64,000 nucleotides of DNA from Flavobacterium sp. N2038 (GCF_025947185.1 NZ_CP110001.1:930001-994000), one strand, 5' to 3'; positions 1 through 8,458 are shown, numbered from the stretch's first letter. Notes: a model not told the origin generated them from the letters alone. Program-made: numbers and translations.

Positions 1-138
1 TCCATCAACATTCATGATGAAGTCAATTCTTAGCCTTTCATTAACTCCAAGCGTGTTTTTGCTCACTCTGGCTTCAAATTGAACCTGAGCCAGTAATCCT
101 TGAAAAGTGAATAGTAATAAAATTAAATATCTTTTCAT
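1..138 (-). CDS. batD: BatD family protein, N-terminal part (runs off left edge)
   Basis: Only the first 46 codons lie in the window; the rest is beyond position 1. The start codon is the complement of 136-138. Residues 1-18 (MKRYLILLLFTFQGLLAQ) look like a signal peptide. The mature start, VQFEARVSKNTLGVNERLR, resembles the first beta-sandwich strands of flavobacterial BatD (oxygen-tolerance) proteins. It follows batC in the same direction after a 124-nt spacer, which is the expected order for a Bacteroides aerotolerance cluster. BatD is thought to be an exported, membrane-anchored partner of the BatA/BatB von Willebrand proteins. The identification rests on a short N-terminus plus gene order. 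Confidence 0.8.
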   Translation of the reverse strand, partial: MKRYLILLLFTFQGLLAQVQFEARVSKNTLGVNERLRIDFIMNVDG

Positions 139-262
139 TAATAGTTTAATCGTTGTTTGTTTGCTGTTTAATTGTTTAACTGTGAAATCGTTTAATCGGT
201 TTTTTGTTTAAAAGAATACGATTCAAGATAAACAAATTAACAATTAAACGATTAAACATTTT
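139..262. repeat. batC-batD spacer made of GTTTAA words in both orientations
   Basis: This 124-nt spacer repeats GTTTAATCG, GTTTAATTG, GTTTAACTG and CGTTTAATCGG on the plus strand near 145-200 and the complementary ATTAAACGATTAAACA near 245-260. The words can pair with each other as RNA. No open reading frame or terminator U-tract was seen. The role is unknown. Confidence 0.6.
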
Positions 263-1024
263 TTACCAGTCTTTTTCTGTTGGTTTAGGATTTCCTTTTA
301 CTTTTTGGGCATTTACTTTATCCTGAATTTTTTTCTCTTCGTTATTAACGGCATCTAATAAATTCTGAACGCGATCTTTTGATATTCCTCCAGGTTGTGG
401 CTTTGGTTCTCCTTTATTGTCAGATTTGTCATCTTTCTTAGGATCGTTTTTGCCATCTTTTTTATCCTTGTCTTTATCGCCTTTGTCGTCTTTTTTATCT
501 TTATCCTTATCCTTGTTTTTATCCTTGTCTTTATCTTTATTTTTATCCTTGTCCTTGTCTTTATCCTTATTCTTGTCTTTTTTATCGTTTTTAGGAGGAT
601 TTTCTTTTAGTTTTTGTTTGGCCAAGGCATAATTGTATCGTGTTTCATCATCCGTAGGATCATTTCTTAAGGCTTCTTTATAAGCGTTTACAGCTTGTGT
701 ATAGTCCTTCTCTTTCATAAAGACATTTCCTAAGTTATGAAACGCTTTGTGTTTTTCGGGTCTTGTTTTGGCATTTTTTATGGCATTCGCGTAAGCAAAT
801 TTTGCCTCAGAAACTTGATTTTGTTTGTAAATGCTATTTCCTAAATTATAAGAAGCAGTTGTCTTTTTTGGAAATTTGGATTGCGAAATTCTATAATTGG
901 CTTCGGCATCAACAAATTTATCCTGTTTATATTCTTCATTCGCTGCAGGCAATGTTTTGTCTTTTTCCTGAGCAGAAACTGCTAAAGAAAACGTTAGTAA
1001 AATATAAAGAAGTAAATTTTTCAT
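263..1024 (-). CDS. batC: BatC-like TPR protein with long Lys/Asp tract
   Basis: The 253-aa protein has a signal peptide (residues 1-19, ending VSAQ) and about three tetratricopeptide repeats (roughly residues 23-50, 56-85 and 94-123, with YNLGN and FHNLGN helix motifs). Residues 144-205 are almost only Lys and Asp with some Asn and Gly, and a short helical tail follows. BatC-type proteins are periplasmic TPR scaffolds of the Bat complex. The gene sits between batB and batD. The charged tract is probably a flexible linker, and its repetitive codons make it prone to length change. Plus-strand reading frames here are shadows of the tract. Confidence 0.85.
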   Translation of the reverse strand: MKNLLLYILLTFSLAVSAQEKDKTLPAANEEYKQDKFVDAEANYRISQSKFPKKTTASYNLGNSIYKQNQVSEAKFAYANAIKNAKTRPEKHKAFHNLGNVFMKEKDYTQAVNAYKEALRNDPTDDETRYNYALAKQKLKENPPKNDKKDKNKDKDKDKDKNKDKDKDKNKDKDKDKKDDKGDKDKDKKDGKNDPKKDDKSDNKGEPKPQPGGISKDRVQNLLDAVNNEEKKIQDKVNAQKVKGNPKPTEKDW

Positions 1025-1065
1025 TCTAAATTTTTTATTTTTTGTTCCGAATTAAATCGGGGCAA

Positions 1066-2100
1066 TTATTTCTTTTCGTTAAATAAATTCAACTCTTTTA
1101 TCCAGTTTGTTTTTCTTTCCAAAAGGAAAATATCTAAGAACAATAAAAGAAAAGCAAAACCAATAAACCATTGAAACTGTGATTGAAACTCGGCCATTTG
1201 GGTTGCTTCAAACTCTGTTTTCTGAATATTGTTCAGGGCATTTTTTACATATTCTAAAACTTCTTTTGTATTACCACCGTAAACATAACCACCTTTTGTT
1301 GCTTTTGCAATGGATTTTAATCCTTCCTGATTTAATTTTGTAATAACAATTGTTCCGTTTTGGTCTTTTTGATGACTTCTAACGACACCATTTTCTTTTA
1401 ACGGAATTGTTCCTCCTTTTTCGGTACCAATACCAATTGTGATGATTTTCATTCCAATTTTATTGGCTTCTTCTGCAGCAACTGTAGCTCCTTCAGAATG
1501 ATCTTCACCATCTGATATTAAAATTAACAACTTGCTGGTTTTACTTTTTTCGTCAAAGTAAGTCGATGATAACCTGATCGCTTCATCAAGTGAAGTTCCT
1601 TGAGATGAAACCATATCCGGACTCATGCTTTGAAGGAACATTTTGGCAACACTGTAGTCGCTTGTAATTGGCAGTACAGGGAAAGCACTTCCGGCATAGG
1701 CCACGATTCCTATTCTGTCACTTCCTAATTGATTAATGATTTGGGAAACCAATTGTTTACTTTTCTCTAAGCGGTTTGGAGCAACATCTTCGGCCAGCAT
1801 ACTTTTAGAAACATCGACAGCAAAAACGATATCAATACCTTCGCGTTTTACAGTTTCCATTTTGGTTCCAATCTTAGGGTTTACTAATCCGATAATTAGA
1901 CAAGTAAGAGCCAAAAGTATTACGGTTAATTTTAATACTGGCTTGAAAACAGAACGTTCAGGACTCAGCTTCTTTACCATTTCGAGATCACCAAATTCAC
2001 GTTGTTTTTTTCTTTTCCAGTACATATTGAAAAGAAAAATACATACCATGATTGGCAGTAAGAATAAAAGGTATAAATATTTTTTTTCGTCTAATTCCAT
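1066..2100 (-). CDS. batB: BatB, membrane-anchored von Willebrand factor A protein
   Basis: I place the start at MELDEKKYLYLL (complement of 2098-2100), 13 codons inside the longest frame, because a membrane segment follows at once (residues 8-26). The protein is then 344 aa. A second segment lies near residues 54-73, a VWA domain with the MIDAS motif DVSKS at 96-100 follows, and a C-terminal hydrophobic helix sits near residues 308-328 (FQWFIGFAFLLLFLDIFLLE). BatB and BatA form part of the Bacteroides aerotolerance system, in which VWA domains face the periplasm. It is downstream of batA and upstream of batC. The SKS instead of SGS keeps both MIDAS serines. Confidence 0.88.
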   Translation of the reverse strand: MELDEKKYLYLLFLLPIMVCIFLFNMYWKRKKQREFGDLEMVKKLSPERSVFKPVLKLTVILLALTCLIIGLVNPKIGTKMETVKREGIDIVFAVDVSKSMLAEDVAPNRLEKSKQLVSQIINQLGSDRIGIVAYAGSAFPVLPITSDYSVAKMFLQSMSPDMVSSQGTSLDEAIRLSSTYFDEKSKTSKLLILISDGEDHSEGATVAAEEANKIGMKIITIGIGTEKGGTIPLKENGVVRSHQKDQNGTIVITKLNQEGLKSIAKATKGGYVYGGNTKEVLEYVKNALNNIQKTEFEATQMAEFQSQFQWFIGFAFLLLFLDIFLLERKTNWIKELNLFNEKK

Positions 2101-2284
2101 AAATTTTTTAAATTCCAATATTGAAATTCCAAATTTCAAACCTTGCGGTTATTTAAATTTCAATTTTTCAAATTCTAACTTTTTGTTTTGCCCTGAATTA
2201 AGTCTCCAAATTTTTGATTCTAAATCTAAATCCCAATTTGGAATTTGGCGTTTTAAAATTTGGATTTTTTAATTTTTTCAAAAA
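2101..2284. repeat. batA-batB spacer made of AAATTCCAA / GGAATTTGG words
   Basis: This 184-nt AT-rich spacer contains many partial copies of AAATTCCAA and its complement, such as AATTCCAATATTGAAATTCC near 2111-2130 and CCCAATTTGGAATTTGG near 2232-2248. It is much longer than the one-base overlap at the other end of batA. No promoter or gene is evident. Confidence 0.6.
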
Positions 2285-3286
2285 TTAAATGAAGCTTCTG
2301 TAAACTGTATTTCTCAAGCCGACTTCCAATAATAATAAAAAGACTGCAATTAATGCAAAAGTTCTATATTTTTCGTCATAATCATAGAATTTCAATTCCT
2401 GAATTTCTGTTGTTTCCAGTTTATTGATTGCGTTGTAAATTTGAGCTAGTCTATCGTTACTTGTTGCTCTAAAATACGTTCCATCAGTTTTACGGGCTAT
2501 ACTTTTCATTAATTGTTCATCTATCTCGACTTTTTGCATTTTGAATAAGAAACCTCCGTTTGGTGCGTAAGCGTATGGAGATTCTGCCATTCCGTTTGTT
2601 CCAATACCAATTGTATAGACTTTTATTCCGTATTGTTTTGCAATATCTGCAGCCGTTTCCGGTTCAATAAAACCGGCATTGTTAACACCATCAGTCATTA
2701 GAATAACTACACGGCTTTTTGCTTTACTGTCTTTAAGACGGTTTACTGCAGTTGCCAGACCCATCCCAATTCCGGTTCCGTCTTGTAAAACGGTATCATA
2801 TCGAATTCCTTTTATGGCTTCTAGAATAATTGGTTTGTCACTTGTAACGGGTGTTTTTGTATAGGCTTCAGAGGCGTATAAAACTAAACCAATTCTGTCA
2901 TTTGGTCTTTCTGAAACGAAATCTCCTGCCACTCTTTTTAAAGCTTCCATACGGTTTGGCTTTAAATCTTTTGCCAGCATACTCCCAGAAACGTCAATTG
3001 CCATTACAATGTCAATTCCTTTTGTTGTTTTTGTCTGGTTACTAATGTCTACAGTTCTTGGTCTTGCTAAAGCAATAATTAAAGAACATAATGCAAGCAC
3101 TCTAAAAACATACAGACAAGGTTTTAGTTTGGTTAATAGTGATGCACTATTTTTAAAACCTGCTGTTGAACTCATTTTTAAGGTTGCCGTTTGCTGATTG
3201 CGTTTCCAGAAAAACCAGGCAATTACGATCGGAATTAATAAGAACAACCAAAAAAATTCCGGATTTAAAAAAGTTATCTTGCTCAT
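2285..3286 (-). CDS. batA: BatA, membrane-anchored von Willebrand factor A protein
   Basis: The 333-aa protein has a membrane segment near residues 11-27, a second near 58-74, a VWA domain with a canonical MIDAS motif DVSGS at 98-102 and a following threonine site (KTPVTSD), and a C-terminal helix near 311-320. The start codon overlaps the upstream stop in a TAATG arrangement (3284-3288), so translation is probably coupled to the BatD-like gene. This is the standard BatA of the Bacteroides aerotolerance operon. Confidence 0.9.
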   Translation of the reverse strand: MSKITFLNPEFFWLFLLIPIVIAWFFWKRNQQTATLKMSSTAGFKNSASLLTKLKPCLYVFRVLALCSLIIALARPRTVDISNQTKTTKGIDIVMAIDVSGSMLAKDLKPNRMEALKRVAGDFVSERPNDRIGLVLYASEAYTKTPVTSDKPIILEAIKGIRYDTVLQDGTGIGMGLATAVNRLKDSKAKSRVVILMTDGVNNAGFIEPETAADIAKQYGIKVYTIGIGTNGMAESPYAYAPNGGFLFKMQKVEIDEQLMKSIARKTDGTYFRATSNDRLAQIYNAINKLETTEIQELKFYDYDEKYRTFALIAVFLLLLEVGLRNTVYRSFI

Positions 3287-4920
3287 TAGTTACTTGCTTT
3301 TCTAAGTTCAACAGAATTTAATATTCGGGTTGTGATTTCATTAGCATAAGTATCACCTTCTTCATGCATAATTGTAATTTGCTGTAATCCCTGATCTTGT
3401 TTGAAAAGCAAAATTTCGTAATATGCTTTTATACTTGTTTTGTTTACAGGATTTAAGACAGTCATTATTCCATAACCTTTTAGTCCCTGAACACCTTGAT
3501 TTGTTTGAAAATCTTCTTGTTTTACAATTATATTCTGACCACCCTGTGCTTCGATTACTTTTAGGGACCCTTCCAGTGCTTTTGCTAAATCGAGTTCAAC
3601 TGGATTTTTGAATTTACTGGTAGAAACAGTTATTAAAAAGTTGTCGATCATACTTCCGTAAGCAAAAAGCTGCATCTCTTTAAGTAATGCCATTGTCTCT
3701 TTTGGCAATGCTTTTTGAGTATCCATGCGTTTTAGAACTTTTGGTGTCTCGATTAAAACACCAGGATTTCCATACTCACTTTTTACCCATTCGCCTTCCA
3801 GTAATTCTTTAGATGGATGACCAATAATGTTATCTTTTACATAAGTAAAGCCTTTTGTGATAATAAAAAATGTTGTGGTTGCAAACAATAAGAAAACCAC
3901 TGTTCCTACTGCAATTGCAATACGTTTGTTACGTTTTTTAAGCAATTGAAGTTTGATTTGTTTTTGTCTCTGTGCTTCATTTAGCAATTGATCTTCTTCT
4001 TCGGCAGATACTTCGGTTGGAATTGCGTTGTCCAGCGTTAAAATTACTTTTTGAATTTTATTTCGGTCTTCGGTAATTTCAAAATCAAGTGGTTTTGATT
4101 TAGCAAATTTTACTAAATCGGCCTGACGTAAAACACGTTCTAAATTCTCAACGGTTTCAGGGGTTAATGCCATTTTCTTTTTAGTAGACGCATTTCTTAT
4201 TGCCTGAATTAATTCAGAAGTTGTACTTTCCATAGCCGGAATATGAATGGCTTCTTCAATATAATTACGGGCAATATCAGTAAGTTCACTATAGTATTCT
4301 TTGATTTCACCTTTTTGAACCAATTCTTTTTGTTCAAGGTTATTCAATAAACCGGTAGCTTTTTCGATTGGAGTTTTATAAACTTCTTCCTCAATTTTCT
4401 TTAGTTGACGTTTCTTAACATACCAATAAACGAAAGCTCCAATTCCTATAATTACTGCTAAAACTAAAATATATTTCCACCAGTCACCAATACCGCCATC
4501 AGTTGTTGAAATATCTTTTATATCGTACATCTTTTGCTGAAGTGTATCCACTTTTACGTTAGCAACTTCAACTTTAATTGAATCTGATAAAAAAGGTTTT
4601 TTATCAATTAAAATCTGGATAGCCGGAATGGTATATTTTCCGGAATCAAATTGTGTTAAACCATATTTTTTGATTAGCTCATATGTGTCATTTTTCTTAA
4701 CTGTATCAATTGGATAAGATTGAATTACTTCTAAAGGACCAATGGTTTTTAGTTTAGGGAAAACAACTTTAGATTTTGAACTTACCACTGTTTTCAGCGT
4801 TAGCTTAAACTCAGCACCGATTTTGTTTTTTGTAGTATCAATGCTTGTTTCAACTTGTTTGCTTTGAGCAAAAACAGTTGAAGTAAGTAAAAATAAAAAT
4901 ATGTAAAATTTTAATTTCAT
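3286..4920 (-). CDS. BatD-like two-pass membrane protein with extra C-terminal domain
   Basis: The 544-aa product has a signal peptide (1-19, VFAQ), a beta-rich periplasmic region (20-135) with a BatD-like pattern, a first membrane segment at 149-168, a charged helical cytoplasmic stretch (170-330), a second segment at 333-356, and a C-terminal globular domain of about 185 residues outside the membrane. The C-terminal domain is not recognised. The gene lies between the DUF58/four-helix-bundle genes and batA and overlaps batA by one base. It probably assembles with BatA/BatB. Annotation as BatD family is plausible for the N-terminal half only; the second half may be lineage-specific. Confidence 0.7.
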   Translation of the reverse strand: MKLKFYIFLFLLTSTVFAQSKQVETSIDTTKNKIGAEFKLTLKTVVSSKSKVVFPKLKTIGPLEVIQSYPIDTVKKNDTYELIKKYGLTQFDSGKYTIPAIQILIDKKPFLSDSIKVEVANVKVDTLQQKMYDIKDISTTDGGIGDWWKYILVLAVIIGIGAFVYWYVKKRQLKKIEEEVYKTPIEKATGLLNNLEQKELVQKGEIKEYYSELTDIARNYIEEAIHIPAMESTTSELIQAIRNASTKKKMALTPETVENLERVLRQADLVKFAKSKPLDFEITEDRNKIQKVILTLDNAIPTEVSAEEEDQLLNEAQRQKQIKLQLLKKRNKRIAIAVGTVVFLLFATTTFFIITKGFTYVKDNIIGHPSKELLEGEWVKSEYGNPGVLIETPKVLKRMDTQKALPKETMALLKEMQLFAYGSMIDNFLITVSTSKFKNPVELDLAKALEGSLKVIEAQGGQNIIVKQEDFQTNQGVQGLKGYGIMTVLNPVNKTSIKAYYEILLFKQDQGLQQITIMHEEGDTYANEITTRILNSVELRKASN

Positions 4921-4936
4921 TTGATTAACGATTGAA

Positions 4937-4960
4937 GATTAACGATTTTTGATTTTTGAT
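4937..4960 (+). repeat. 24-bp inverted repeat, left arm, beside four-helix-bundle gene
   Basis: The 24 bases starting GATTAACGATTTTTG are the exact reverse complement of 5387-5410. Adjacent sequence at 4923-4933 repeats GATTAACGATT once more. The two arms flank the gene at 5007-5363. Confidence 0.9.
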
Positions 4961-5006
4961 TTTCCAAGGATTGTCAATTGTTACTAAAATTGTAATCTTT
5001 AATTTT

Positions 5007-5363
5007 TTATGAATTATTTTTTGATGTTTTGATACTCGAAACGAAAATTGATATTAATTGATTGACCTCTATTTTTGCCCGGGATAAATTTTCATGATCT
5101 GATGATAAATTTGCTTTTTCAATAATTTTTAAACAAACAAAAGTTTCTCTTAATTCTTTTAAACAAATTCCCATTTTATGAATAAAATCTCTTTTACTTT
5201 CAGCACTTTGTGCTTCACCATAATTTAAGGCCGGAGAAGTACTGGAACGGGTTATTTGCCCTAGTAAATGATTGCCAGCGTAATTCTTTTCAAAAGTAAT
5301 AGTTAATAATATAATGCTTGCAGCAAAATCAATCAATCTATTTTCTAATTCCTGTTTATTCAT
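5007..5363 (-). CDS. Four helix bundle protein (23S rRNA intervening-sequence protein family)
   Basis: The 118-aa protein has four amphipathic helices and the family's conserved pattern: LENRLIDFA at the start, the LLGQITRSSTSPALNYGEAQ segment (residues 33-52), then KRDFIHKMGICLKELRET. Such proteins were first found in 23S rRNA intervening sequences and are common as scattered single genes in Bacteroidota; the diversity-generating-retroelement protein Avd has the same fold. Here the gene is inside the bat cluster, where it has no known role. Perfect 24-bp inverted repeats lie on both sides (4937-4960 and 5387-5410), which suggests insertion as a unit. No reverse transcriptase or variable repeat is nearby. 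Confidence 0.85.
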   Translation of the reverse strand: MNKQELENRLIDFAASIILLTITFEKNYAGNHLLGQITRSSTSPALNYGEAQSAESKRDFIHKMGICLKELRETFVCLKIIEKANLSSDHENLSRAKIEVNQLISIFVSSIKTSKNNS

Positions 5364-5386
5364 TATAAATTCATTTAGGCAATTCG

Positions 5387-5410
5387 ATCAAAAATCAAAA
5401 ATCGTTAATC
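5387..5410 (-). repeat. 24-bp inverted repeat, right arm, beside four-helix-bundle gene
   Basis: This is the exact reverse complement of 4937-4960. It lies in the 62-nt spacer between the DUF58 gene and the four-helix-bundle gene. The match ends abruptly on both sides (position 5386 and position 5411 no longer match). Confidence 0.9.
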
Positions 5411-5425
5411 GAAAATCTTAAATTT

Positions 5426-6289
5426 TTATCTTGATTTGAAATAGCCCAATAGTTTTGTTACATAATTTTCGTCAACTCTCGTATTTACAACACCAGCACC
5501 CGATTTACGAAATGTATCCTGAAAATAATGCAGTCTTTCCTGATAATGTTTCTCGTAATTCATTCGAACTGTTTTTGAGCCAGTATCTACCAGATGTGTT
5601 TTTCCGGTTTCGGCATCAAGCATGGTTACCATACCTAGATTTGGAATTTTTTCCTCACGAATATCATAAACGCGAACTCCGGTAAGGTCATGTTTTTTTG
5701 AAGCAATTTTTAAAGTTTGCTCGTAATTATCAGACATAAAATCTGAAATCATAAATACAATGGCTTTCTTTTTTTGGGTTCCTGACAAGAATTTTAATGC
5801 CTGAGCAACGTCTGTTTTTTGACTCTTTGGTTCGAATTCTATTAATTCACGAATGATTCTTAAAACGTGTGAACGGCCTTTTTTTGGTGGAATATACAGT
5901 TCTACATTATCTGAGAATAATATTAAACCAATTTTGTCATTATTTTGTGTAGCCGAAAAAGCCATCGTTGCGGCAATCTCCGTGACGATGTCTTTTTTAA
6001 ATTGAGTTTTTGAACCAAAACCTTCGGAGCCCGAAATATCAACCATTAAAACCATGGTCAATTCACGTTCTTCTTCAAATACTTTAACGTGAGCTTCGTT
6101 GTAGCGTGCGGTTACATTCCAATCGATATTACGAATATCATCTCCGTATTGGTATTGACGTACCTCGCTAAACGTCATTCCTCGTCCTTTAAATGAAGAG
6201 TGGTATTCTCCCGAAAAGATATGATTACTCAGTCTTTTGGTTTTAATTTCTATTTTCCGTACTTTTTTTAAAAGCTCTTTTGTATCCAT
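5426..6289 (-). CDS. DUF58 domain protein, VWA-like
   Basis: The 287-aa cytoplasmic protein carries the DUF58 signature region around RNIDWNVTARYNEAHVKVFE (residues 53-72) followed by a VWA-like fold with MIDAS-type DISGS at 84-88. DUF58 proteins are encoded next to MoxR ATPases and are thought to be partners or substrates of the ATPase, acting in maturation or stress response of membrane proteins. The gene is directly downstream of moxR with a 79-nt spacer. Its length is normal for the family. Confidence 0.9.
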   Translation of the reverse strand: MDTKELLKKVRKIEIKTKRLSNHIFSGEYHSSFKGRGMTFSEVRQYQYGDDIRNIDWNVTARYNEAHVKVFEEERELTMVLMVDISGSEGFGSKTQFKKDIVTEIAATMAFSATQNNDKIGLILFSDNVELYIPPKKGRSHVLRIIRELIEFEPKSQKTDVAQALKFLSGTQKKKAIVFMISDFMSDNYEQTLKIASKKHDLTGVRVYDIREEKIPNLGMVTMLDAETGKTHLVDTGSKTVRMNYEKHYQERLHYFQDTFRKSGAGVVNTRVDENYVTKLLGYFKSR

Positions 6290-6368
6290 TTTTGATTTGG
6301 TTTATGGTTTATGGTTGTTGGTTGAAGGTGCATAGGCCATCAACAAAAAACTATCAACCATCAACTTT
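6290..6368. repeat. moxR-DUF58 spacer with imperfect inverted GGTTGATGGTTT words
   Basis: The plus strand reads GGTTTATGGTTTATGGTTG then GTTGGTTGAAGG near 6299-6328, and complementary CCATCAAC and CTATCAACCATCAAC near 6338-6365. The arms could form an imperfect hairpin within the operon transcript. Confidence 0.55.
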
Positions 6369-7373
6369 TTAAGGTACTTCAATCTCGTTTACGATTTTGT
6401 TGATAATGTCTACAGAAGTAACGTTTTCTGCCTCTGCTTCGTAAGTGATTCCGATTCTGTGACGTAAAACATCGTGCACAACTGCACGAACATCTTCCGG
6501 AATGACATAACCACGACGTTTGATAAAAGCGTAGCATTTTGCAGCATTTGCCAAGTTGATACTTCCACGTGGTGAAGCTCCAAAACTAATAAGAGGTTTT
6601 AAGTCTGCCAGTTTGTATTTTTCCGGATAACGAGTAGCAAAAATGATATCCAGGATATATTTTTCGATTTTTTCATCCATATAAACTTCACGAACAGCTT
6701 CTTGCGCACGCAGGATTTGTTCAACTGAAACTACAGGATTTACTTTTTCGTAAGATCCTTTTAGGTTTTGACGAATTACAAAACGCTCTTCATCGATTTT
6801 TGGATAATCAATTACAGTTTTAAGCATAAAACGGTCAACCTGTGCTTCAGGAAGCTGATATGTTCCTTCTTGCTCAACAGGATTTTGAGTTGCAAGAACT
6901 AAAAACGGACGATCTAATTTGAAAGTGGTGTCGCCAATAGTAACTTGTTTTTCCTGCATCGCCTCTAATAAAGCCGACTGAACTTTTGCAGGAGCACGGT
7001 TAATCTCATCTGCAAGAACGAAATTGGCAAAAACAGGTCCCTTTTTTATAGAAAATTCATTTTGTTTGATGTTGTAGATCATTGTTCCAACAACATCGGC
7101 AGGCAATAAATCAGGAGTAAACTGAATTCGGCTGAAAGAACCTTGTACAGCCTGAGACAAAGTATTTATCGCTAAAGTCTTGGCCAGACCAGGTACACCT
7201 TCCAGTAAAATATGCCCTTGTCCTAAAAGTCCAATTAATAAGCGCTCGACCATATGTTTCTGGCCCACAATGACTTTGTTCATTTCCATTGTAAGAAGGT
7301 CTATAAAAGCACTTTCTCTTTCAATTTTTTCATTAATCGCTCTAATGTCTAAAGTCGTTGTATTTTCTTCCAT
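6369..7373 (-). CDS. moxR: MoxR family AAA+ ATPase
   Basis: The 334-aa protein has a MoxR-type Walker A, GVPGLAKT (residues 59-66), Walker B FVLADE (118-123) followed by INRAPAKVQSALLEAMQE, and sensor 1 in ATQNP (161-165). MoxR ATPases work as chaperones, usually with VWA-domain partners, and the DUF58, BatA and BatB genes downstream supply these. It is the first gene of the cluster; 212 nt separate it from the divergent aldo/keto reductase gene, so the cluster promoter should be in that gap. No clear promoter was identified there. Confidence 0.93.
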   Translation of the reverse strand: MEENTTTLDIRAINEKIERESAFIDLLTMEMNKVIVGQKHMVERLLIGLLGQGHILLEGVPGLAKTLAINTLSQAVQGSFSRIQFTPDLLPADVVGTMIYNIKQNEFSIKKGPVFANFVLADEINRAPAKVQSALLEAMQEKQVTIGDTTFKLDRPFLVLATQNPVEQEGTYQLPEAQVDRFMLKTVIDYPKIDEERFVIRQNLKGSYEKVNPVVSVEQILRAQEAVREVYMDEKIEKYILDIIFATRYPEKYKLADLKPLISFGASPRGSINLANAAKCYAFIKRRGYVIPEDVRAVVHDVLRHRIGITYEAEAENVTSVDIINKIVNEIEVP

Positions 7374-7585
7374 ATAAATATTTTTAAAACCTTGATTTTT
7401 ATGTCTTAATTTTGAGAGTGCAAATTCAATATTTTTTGAGAAGTAAGATGTTAAAGAATGGTTAAAACTTCGACCAATGACTTAATTTTAAGGACGAATT
7501 GTGAATCTATTTTTATATTTTTAAGAACTTTGGTGATTATGCTTTAGAAAAGCATATTTATTACCTTAAATAACACAATATAACC

Positions 7586-8458
7586 ATGAGCAAGACAACA
7601 TTATCGCCTATTATTTCGGGTACTATGAATTGGGGTGTCTGGGACAAAAATTTGACGCCAAAAGAAATGGAAAGTATGATACAGGTTTGTATCGAAAACA
7701 AAATTACCACTTTTGATCACGCCGATATTTACGGGGATTATACTACCGAAGCAGATTTTGGGAAGGCGTTTAAAGCCAGTAAAATTTCAAGAGAAAAATT
7801 ACAGTTAATTACAAAATGCGGAATTCAGATGATTGCTGAAGGTCGTAAAAATAAAATTAAGCATTATGATTATTCGAAAGAGTACATCATCTGGTCTGTT
7901 GAAGAATCATTAAAAAAACTTAAAACAGATTATGTTGATGTGTTTTTATTACATAGACCAAGTCCGTTAATGCAGGCTGACGAAATTGCAGAAGCAGTTG
8001 AGAAATTAAAATCGGAAGGTAAAATTGTTGATTTTGGACTTTCAAATTTCACGAATTCTCAAACCGAATTAATTCGTCAAAAAACAGAAATAAGTTATAA
8101 TCAGGTGCAGTTTTCAGCAACACACTTTGAAGCAATGACAGACGGAAGCTTAGATTATATGCAAACACAAGGAATTCGTCCGTTGTCATGGAATCCGCTT
8201 GGGACTGTTTTTAGAGAAGATACAAAGAAAACACGTCGTTTAAAAAAGTTACTTGCAGAGTTAATGCATAAGTACGGATATGGTTCTGATACCCTTTTGC
8301 TAGCCTGGATTTTGAAACATCCGGCTGGTGTGATTCCGATTGCAGGAACTGTTAATATTGCAAGAATTCAGGCTTTAATGAGAGCCGTTGAACTGGAAAT
8401 GGATAAAGAAGACTGGTTTGCCATCTGGACAGAAAGTATGGGCGACGATGTGCCTTAA
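7586..8458 (+). CDS. Aldo/keto reductase family oxidoreductase
   Basis: The 290-aa protein shows the AKR tetrad: D44 and Y49 in TTFDHADIYG, K77 in LITKCG and H123 in LLHRPSP. The NADP-binding C-terminus (ISYNQVQFS, then GVIPIAGT) is present. The length and the DIYGDY motif fit the YdhF-type AKR group. It should reduce a carbonyl substrate using NADPH in the cytoplasm; the substrate cannot be told. It is transcribed alone or with the SDR gene 145 nt downstream, with a hairpin between them. Confidence 0.9.
   Translation: MSKTTLSPIISGTMNWGVWDKNLTPKEMESMIQVCIENKITTFDHADIYGDYTTEADFGKAFKASKISREKLQLITKCGIQMIAEGRKNKIKHYDYSKEYIIWSVEESLKKLKTDYVDVFLLHRPSPLMQADEIAEAVEKLKSEGKIVDFGLSNFTNSQTELIRQKTEISYNQVQFSATHFEAMTDGSLDYMQTQGIRPLSWNPLGTVFREDTKKTRRLKKLLAELMHKYGYGSDTLLLAWILKHPAGVIPIAGTVNIARIQALMRAVELEMDKEDWFAIWTESMGDDVP

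Noticed and set aside
395..632. Plus-strand open frames rich in Phe/Ile/Val/Leu and Ser
   Set aside because: They are the antisense of the Lys/Asp tract of batC and have no independent support.
5007..5363. Diversity-generating retroelement built around the Avd-like four-helix-bundle gene
   Set aside because: No reverse transcriptase, template repeat or variable repeat was seen nearby.
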